Shown here: piece by piece, positions 52,601-61,600 of the stretch | Position numbering within the stretch: position 1 is the stretch's first letter | How the letters are laid out: every line of letters begins with the position of its first letter | Source: Nipponacmea schrenckii | Lineage: Eukaryota > Mollusca > Gastropoda > Lottiidae | Assembly (NCBI GenBank): GCA_030562195.1 | Contig: JAUJPP010000007.1 | Span: forward strand, 22,255,769 to 22,319,768 | Direction of reading: 5' to 3' | DNA: 64,000 bases | Translations under genes and position numbers: made by a program | The notes under the pieces: generated by a model | What the model saw: the letters and a program-made list of their open reading frames with translations, nothing else | Told to the model about the DNA's origin: nothing | Databases searched by the model: none

Positions 52601-55600
52601 ATTTTCAAAAGACTTTGTCCATTATTCAAAGGTCTAATATAGAACTTATTATTGATAAAGTAGTGAAATATTTTGGGATTGTGCCTAGACGCTCCATAAC
52701 TTTTTCAACATAAAGCAGAAATGGAATTATGTACCGGTAATTCAAAGTAGGTCAGTCCCCCTAAATTTCCAGCAGATGTCTTTCTGAATCAATGTTCTTC
52801 CATATCATATTAAGATAGCCTTTTTTACTTTTACTTTTGCTAATTGGCTGAAGATAAAAAATTCTAATTTAATCTTATGAACATCTGGATTTGTGAATTA
52901 TTAGGATAAAGGATGGGTAAAAGGATACTATTTCAGAGATATCCATAACTAAACATCTTATTATCCTAACCTTTAACTTGCACCTTGTTTTATCATAAAT
53001 CTTTACTTTGTGACCTATGTCAGTGCTTTTATGAGACTATGTTCTCATCACCATCTAACACTAACTATTTGAACTAAGATATTTACTGTCTTGCCGAAAA
53101 TGACATGCAGATAGTTGCTTATTGTAGATATCAAGATGTTCTTGTCCCCTACTGTAGATTTCAATATGTTTCAATCCCTTCTTTGTTGATTTCAATATGT
53201 TCCAGTTCCTTATTGTAGATTTCAATATTTTCTAATCCCTATCTGTAGAAATTTAATATGTTCTAGTCCTTTTCTGTAGATTTCAATATGTTCTAGCTCC
53301 TTACAGTAGATGTTCTAGTCCCTTTCTGTAGATTTGAATATGTTTGAGTCTTTTAGATTTCAATATGTTCTAGCCCCTTCTGTATTTTCTATATTTTAGT
53401 CCCTTACTGTAGATTTCAGTTCTATTTATATGGAACAGGTTAATATACATGTAGTACTAAAATTAAATTTTGCCACAAATATAGAATATTAGTGTAGTAA
53501 AACCAGTTTTTCAAGAATATTAATAAATTCTTTTTCTAATTTTCAATCTATATTGCTTTGCAGAATTTTATTATAAATGTGAAGTTTAACAGAATAGAAA
53601 ATATACTTGCAACCGCAATCCATTGTTGTTTAAAGCTTCTAAGGTGTTAGTACTCTTATAATAGATAATAAACACTTATCTGATTACATGATTGTTTTGA
53701 TGATCAGAAAGTACTTGAATATCATGTTGGTGATCTACTTATAAACCACTTACTTTAAGTAATCTTTATCATAGTGTAAAATCAGGTTTAAGAACAGAAT
53801 TAATTTAATACCTTCAATGTGTGCACATTCTTGTACTTAATATTAAAAGGTGTAATTTGGTTATTAGATATGAGTACTAAAGTAATTTACTTTCACACAT
53901 ATACATGTATACACTTGAACAATGTACAGCTATATTTTGGCATTACAGTTGTTGACAATATCTGCCAGTGTCCAATGCTCTGAACATACCTGTAGATTGA
54001 TATGTTAGTAAAATTATAAATCAATAATTACAATCTTTATAAATGTTGTTTTCAATAAGATTTAAAGTGCATTTGAACTGAGGAAGTATTGGCTTTACCT
54101 TGGACTCTATGAGGATTTTCTGATTGGAATAATAGTAGCTATTTAAATTTCATTGTGTGCCAGATAAACTTGGGTGCATAACCTGAGTTGCAATTAACGG
54201 ATGCTCCCTCAGTTAAATGTTTGACTTTATGGTGGTTCAAGATTTTTTTTAATTGAAGGGTTAATGAAAATATACCTGTATTTACCTTAAATCCAATTTG
54301 ATTAATTGGCATGAGCATATATCTAATATATAAGACATCCTATATGCTACAAGGAGTAAATATAAGGAAAATTTATACTGAACTTTCAGGTTTTTTTAAG
54401 GCAAGTGTTAAAAGTGTTCATGAATTTATAAATATATAACTGGCTACTCAAATTCTCGGAAGGTATTAAGGAAGCATTATGAATTTATTTAATTGTTGCA
54501 AGTTGTAATAAAACTCTATCAGATTCAGATTTTAATCAGGTATAGGCATTTTAGAATACTAGACTGGACCTCATAAATCTGTATATATAAGAGGTCTTTT
54601 ATTACTTTATCATGTGAATTAGAGCAAGAAATTAAGACTTTCCCACAAATATCTTACATTGTTAGACTATAATGTAGGGAATGTCTGCTTCAGTTTGAAG
54701 TATGCCATTCATGTTTTATATTGTATATTTTATAAAGAAAATTTGTCTCCTCATGTAGAAAATACAACTCTTGTATGGACATGATGAATTTATTATAAAA
54801 TCTGGATTTTAACCTTCATATTGAAGTTATGAATTCATTATTAAACAGATATTTTTATTATTGTCAATATTATACTTACAGATTTATAAAGAAGATCATG
54901 GTGAACGGAAATATTTCCCTTTCTGTTACAAATCAGCTGTTCTATTACATCTATGTGATGATTTACAAAGTGAAACCCAGTGCCATGATTTCTATTTCTG
55001 TCTACGATTGAGTGAAAGTGTGGAACCTGATTTAGTGGTGAAATATCATACAATCAATGGTTTACAGGAATATCTTATAATGGAGGGTGAATATCATCTA
55101 GCCTTTACTACCGATATATTAAAACATATTGAAACAGCAAGTGAAGGGGATATAGTGTCAATATTAAGGAATTGTATTGTATCTGTGGAAGAAGGTATAG
55201 AGAGATTAAAATGGGATGATATAGCAGACAGTAATGGAGATAGTTCTGTCAACTCGTGTCAACAAGAAAAGTGTATATCCAGTGATCTGGCCAAAGCAAA
55301 ATTAAATGATTCAAATTCTAGTAATGATATTTCAGAACAAAATGGGAATATTGACAAATCATCTCAAGCTAGTACTGGTAAGTATTTCTGTTATGTGTGC
55401 CCATATGAACAAATTCCAGGGATGGAGAATATAAAACTTACACAACATTGTTATTTGTGCTGTAGGTAAATGTGGTATTAGGATACAAAATAATTATTTG
55501 TGTTGTAGGTAAATGTGTTATTAGGATACAAAATCATTATTTTTGTTGTAGAAAAATATGGTATTGAAATACAATATTGTTATTTTTGTTGTAAATGTGA

Positions 55601-58600
55601 TATTAATACACAATATTATTATTTTTGTTATAAATGTGATATTAATACACAATATTTTTTTTTTTAAGGTAAATGTGATATTAAGACACGCAATTGTTTT
55701 TTTGTTGAAGGTAAACGTGATATTAAGACGCGCTATTTATATTTTGGTTGTAGGTAAATGTGATATTAATTGCTATTGTTATTTTTGTTGAAGGTAAATG
55801 TGATATTAAGACATGCTATTCATATTTTTGTTGAAGGTAAATGTAATATTAAGACATGCTATTCATATTTTTGTTGTAGGTAAATGTAATATTAAGACAT
55901 GCTATTCATATTTTTGTTAAATATAAATGTGATACTAAAACATGCTTTTCATATTTTTGTTGTAGGTAAATGTGATATTAAGACATGCTATTCATATTTT
56001 TGTTGTAGGTAAATGTGATATTAAGACATGCTATTCATATTTTTGTTGTAGGTAAATGTAATATTAAGACATGCTATTCATATTTTTGTTGTAGGTAAAT
56101 GCAATATTAAGACATGCTATTCATATTTTTGTTGTAGGTAAATGTGATATTAAGACATGCTATTCATATTTTTGTTGTAGGTAAATGTGATATTAAGACA
56201 TGCTATTCATATTTTTGTTGTAGGTAAATGCAATATTAAGACATGCTATTCATATTTTTGTTGTAGGTAAATGCAATATTAAGACATGCTATTCATATTT
56301 TTGTTGTAGGTAAATGCAATATTAAGACACACTTTTCATATTTTTGTTGTAGGTAAATGTAATATTAAAACACACTATTCAAATTTTTGTTGTAGATAAA
56401 TGTAATATTAAGACATGATATTCATATTTTTGTTGTAGGTAAATGTAATATTAAGACATGCTTTTCATATTTTTGTTGTAGGTAAATGTAATATTAAGAC
56501 ATGCTATTCATATTTTTTTTGTAGGTAAATGTAATATTAAGACATGCTTTTCATATTTTTGTTGTAGGTAAATGTAATATTAAGACATGCTATTCATATT
56601 TTTGTTGTAGGTAAATGTAATATTAAGACATGCTTTTCATATTTTTGTTGTAGGTAAATGTAATATTAAGACATGCTTTTCATATTTTTGTTGTAGGTAA
56701 ATCCGATATTAAGACATTAGAAAGAACTATATCTAGTGAGTTTTATAAAAGTAGATTATTAGATGCTCCTCAATCTGTAATGGATGTAGATCATGAAGTT
56801 TTACAATCAGGAATAGCTGTTTTACCAGGTAAGTAATCAGGGGCCTTATTCTCGAAAACTAAAGTAAGGTAAAAATCCAGATTTTAAGAAATGCAGTGAT
56901 TTAAAGGACCCAGATAATCCAAAGAAAATAAACTCACAAGAATATCTCAGTCAAAATTGTCTTACCAAGCTAGAACACTTTACTGTAATTTTGGTTGTAA
57001 ATTGTGAAAATTTAAGTCAATTTAAGATGTAACAAATCTTAACTAATGTTTTTGAACTTAATAACTTATTTGGTGAAAGAGTGATCTTGATGGCCGTGGT
57101 CATGACAAATATTGTTTTAATTGGGAATCATTATTCTTGAAAAAGGAATTTAAACTTGTCGCAAGATTTTGAAAAAATCAATATTTTGAAATAGCAACCT
57201 TGAAAATTATTTTAACATGGTTGGAAAGTTATGAAATAGATAAATAAGATATTGCGCTGGTCCAACAAAATGTTTTGCAAGATTTTTTAGAGTGAAATTG
57301 TCGTAGGAAATAATGTACCCAGTTTCAATGACTCATCAAAAAATATAAAAGTGAAATGTTACTCCTCAATTGTATAGGTTTGAAACAGGATGTATTATCT
57401 CATCTGATAGTTCTAGTGTTATCTTACAATGATTCATTGGCTTTATGGGTGCATATAGACATAATATCCTGGAAACTGAAAGTATTTAAAATTTAAAGTA
57501 TTATTGAATAAAGTTTGTAGAGGTTAAACATGTATTTAAACAGGTTTTTTTTCCAAAAATGAAAATAAATAAAATGAGATGGTATGCGAATTAAAACAGG
57601 GTTCCTTCACTGGATAAACTTAAAAAACACTTAGTTTCTTTTTGCAGGACTTTCTTGGATGAGCATTGCAGAATTGGAATTCAATATACTTTTTTTTAAA
57701 GAAATAAACAAACAAAACCTAAAACATGTTGCTGCACTGAATTCATTCTGTGTGATCTTCAAAACAAATCTGTAGGATTGTATGTAATATTGTAGGCTGT
57801 CGAGATGTAAAAGGTGGTGCTGTTATATTGATATTTACTGGTAGTACATTTTGGCATAATCGACATGTATCAAGTACCGAGCTAGCTAGATTATTAATGT
57901 ATTTTTATTCTATACCCAGGTATGTATAAATAAATTATCTATTCTGTGTATGTATGGCCTGTTTGTCAATATTTCAAAATTTCAATACAAGAAACCATTG
58001 AATGAGCAGTAGGTGGATTAAACATTGTTTAATAACAATATGCACATCTGGGCACAATTCATAACTTAAATTAAATATTCTACTTATTTTTGGGGTAATT
58101 TGATGATAAATTGACTAAAAAGTATACTTTGTGTAGTTCCATTACTATGTATTCTACTGCAAAACAAATAGCCTGCTCAATCTTTATCTTATATTGTTCC
58201 AACTGTGTTAATTTCCATGTGTACAAATTTGACACACAAGGTTATCAATATGGGAAATAACTCTTGATCTCCTTTGAAGTATTTTCCTCAACACCATCTA
58301 ATTTACATGATTTGTCACACCTTCAGTGTGTAGTTAAATATGTACTCCCCAATCCTAATAATAATTATATTTATGAATATATATATTTCAGAAAAGACGT
58401 TTTAAAAAAGGGATTGAGTATTGTGGGTGATATACGTGGTGCTACTTCTTCTATTATTAATATACTTTTAGAATCATTATATTTATTTCATGTAAGTTTA
58501 AGTTACTTACAACACATTGATACCATGTTATATTCTCATCCATTCTTAGAAATTATGAAGTGCTTTTGAACACAGCTTGTACATTTTAAAGGTATAAATA

Positions 58601-61600
58601 TATCAGCATATACATGTACAAATAGATTAATCTTTTGATACTGGTTGGTTTTTGTTTGTTATAGTTTATTATTACAGTGAAACCCCTCTTAACCGGCAAG
58701 CTGTCAGACCCGTGATAAATGCTGGTTTAAAAGGGTTGCCGGTTTACCCGTAGTAGTGGTAATACATAAAAGCGTAATTAATTGGATTAGTGATTAATTA
58801 GCATCTTTCAAGCCGTCAACAGATTAACTTCATTTAATACAAATTCAGATGCTGTTTTAGAGAGACCATTTAACTGTAGATTAACTTTGGGACTAGATTT
58901 CCATGCTGGATTGCGGTTAAGAGGGGGTTCTGAATTACCAGGGATTGTCTCTTATGTATTATATAGTGATTCGGCCGGTTTACAGGGATGCCGTTTTATA
59001 GAGCGTGTGGTTTGGTCGTGTTTCACTGTATACAGTTAGATTGACTACTTAGTGTATTAAGAACACTTACGTTAAAAGGATTATAAAAAGGTCTTCTAAA
59101 AAAGTTATGTGTAAAGGGGACACTTAGAGCATAAATTTGAGCCATTCCAATTTTTTTTCAGATGTTGCTGAAACATCACTTAAACTAAGTAGGATGAAGT
59201 GCATAATGTTATAAAGCATATTTTATGATAGTGATGTCATCAAACACTCCATTTTAGTGCATTTGCAAGAGACACAGACCTGATTTAAAATTGGAATGGT
59301 GCAAATTAATGCTATCAGTGTCCCTGAAATCCACAAAAATATAATACTGTCATTTACAAATTTTAAAATGAGCAGATTTGCATGTTTGCACTGTGAATTT
59401 GAACCCCTAGCTAGGCATGACTGGCAAATACAGTTCAGGATTAACAAGTCACTCTGTTTGAAGGATTGAACCTACTGATTCTGTCATTAGTCACATGTTT
59501 GAATTAATATTTTAGGATAATGTACCTGAATGTGAATCCATCCTTCATCTTGTCTGTGATAAACAAACACAATCCTATGTTTTAAGATCTCCTGTTTATG
59601 ATTCAAGGTCTTGTGTTAAGGTTGGTATTTTAGCTCTTTTGTATCCTGAATGAATTATGCATTATGTCTATATACAGCTACAACTCTTTAGATGGCTGGT
59701 GATATTGTATCAATTTGAAAGTGAAAATTGTATAAAATCTGGTCAGAAATATTCAGTGGGTGTCATAAAGCTTTTGACAAGAAGACTGATGGCTAAAAAT
59801 GGTGTTTTTATTCCATTGTAGCTACTGCAGTATTTTTCATTTCATGTATATTTTGTCTTTCAGTTGGATTTACTATCATCACCAGATCTTATTCATCGTA
59901 TTATACATCCATCACAATTACCGTCTGCTTTAGATGGTACCTTTCCTTTTAGTCATACAGAATGGGTTCGCTTTCGTATGGTATGTATCTAATTTTTATG
60001 TTTGAACTTTTGAATCCCATATTTTATAGTGACAGTTTGCCATTCTTTTTAGCATTCATACCTTAATAAAAGAAACAGGAAATTTTTCATGTCCAAGCAA
60101 AGCAAAGAGGTTTTGTAATTTTTCTATATTTTTTGTATTTTAATTGTAAAATCATCCTAAAAATAGTTGACAGCTGTAAGTCTTAGCATTGATAAAGATA
60201 GAAAATTAGCTCATAAGTTTTTAGAACAAAAAAAAAAATTTTTTTATGAAAGCAAAGACATTCTAAGGCTAACTACTATTTTGATGCTGACATTCCAATT
60301 ATAAAAAAAATTGAAAATCTATTTGCTTTGCTCCTGTTTCTGAGATCCTGAGAGTAACAGTACTATTTATATGCTGCTATTTCACTTCTCTGAAAAATGA
60401 TAAAAAGCAGTCAACGATTTCCTTTGCTCAAACATTAGCTGAGCTAATCAATAATAGTGTTCAAAGTCTAAGCCTTCCAATCTATGTGTGTCCAGAATTA
60501 TCTAGGTATGAAAGTTAAAATGATGACTCATTATTTTTTACTTCAAAGGATACCTAGAAGACTAATATATAGAAAAAGAATGTAAAATTACAAATTTGTG
60601 ATAGTTTTAAACAAATTTTGCATTTCATGTGTATTTTAGGTACTGTAGTATTGTAGTTCTGAAAATTATTTATTGATTGAAGACATAAATCAACCCTCTG
60701 TAAAAGTTAACCATCGCCTTTACAAATAGAAAAAACATGGATTTTAGTTGTATAATATTTTTGATTTTTCAGAAATTAGAACCATTTTTAAATGCTTGTC
60801 GCGAAGTTGCCAAATTCCTAGTCAGCATAATGCAAGAAATATCTAGCATGAAAAAATTACCTAGAACTGCAGAAGAAGCAAGTCAGTTAATTGAAGAACA
60901 TGATGAAAAAGTTAAAAAAGCTTTCTCAGATTCCAGACTGATAGCCTTACAGAATGATGGTGAAAACACAATGTGTTCATTACGTAGAGAAGAGTCTTGT
61001 GGTAATTCTGAAGATTATAGGTAATATATTTAGCATCATAATAGATCGCCTTTAGGAGAATAAAAGTCAGTAAGAATGTCAAAAACCAGCTAAGGTTATT
61101 TAAATTTCAGTGGAAAGAAAATCCACCTTTATTTAGATTATAGGGAGATGTAACTTTTTGTCATCCTCGTAGTTTTTCAACCCAACGCAATAAAGTCTGC
61201 AGTTTGAACCAATACTTATGAAACACTATGCTTAAATATATGGGTAAATCAATTGGGATTAATTTGAATATTAGAATGGGTGGTCATTACATATTGCTAT
61301 CACCTGTAAAATAGTCAAATCCTTTATTTTTTTAACGTTAAATACCATCAGCACAACTTGACAGTGTGAATTATTTGAACAATTTATAAGAAAGGAAGCA
61401 CACAATAAAGTGCATGTTGTATTTGATGTGAGACAGAAAGTTACAGTTGATTATTGTTGTTGTATTTTGTAACGTATGCTATCATCAAACACGGAACTTC
61501 AAGTTTTTTCACGTTTTGTATTTGACCAGAGAACAAAGAGACAATAGAGACCTGCATCAAAGACTGAAGTATTAAAGAATAGAATCTATTGTTATGACTC

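Larger units (their letters stand above)
27356..54881 (+). other. Intron 2, 27.5 kb
   Basis: It runs from GTAAGT to the acceptor TATTATACTTACAG. It contains the Tigger-like element, a SINE relic, a Penelope-like relic, four tandem arrays and the 3.4-kb tandem duplication. The intervening stretches (27356-29990, 30900-31160, 32010-33660, 33940-42235, 42331-45221, 45766-48004) are AT-rich and hold only unsupported frames of 60-83 codons. Confidence 0.7.
58492..59515 (+). other. Intron 6
   Basis: 1,024 bp from GTAAGT to AATATTTTAG. It carries a pogo-type MITE (58675-59028) and a 210-bp palindromic MITE (59116-59325). Confidence 0.85.

Noticed and set aside
55460..56696. Possible coding repeat (exon of a repeat protein)
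   Set aside because: The unit is 43 bp, not divisible by three, and each copy brings a TAA in the exon frame.
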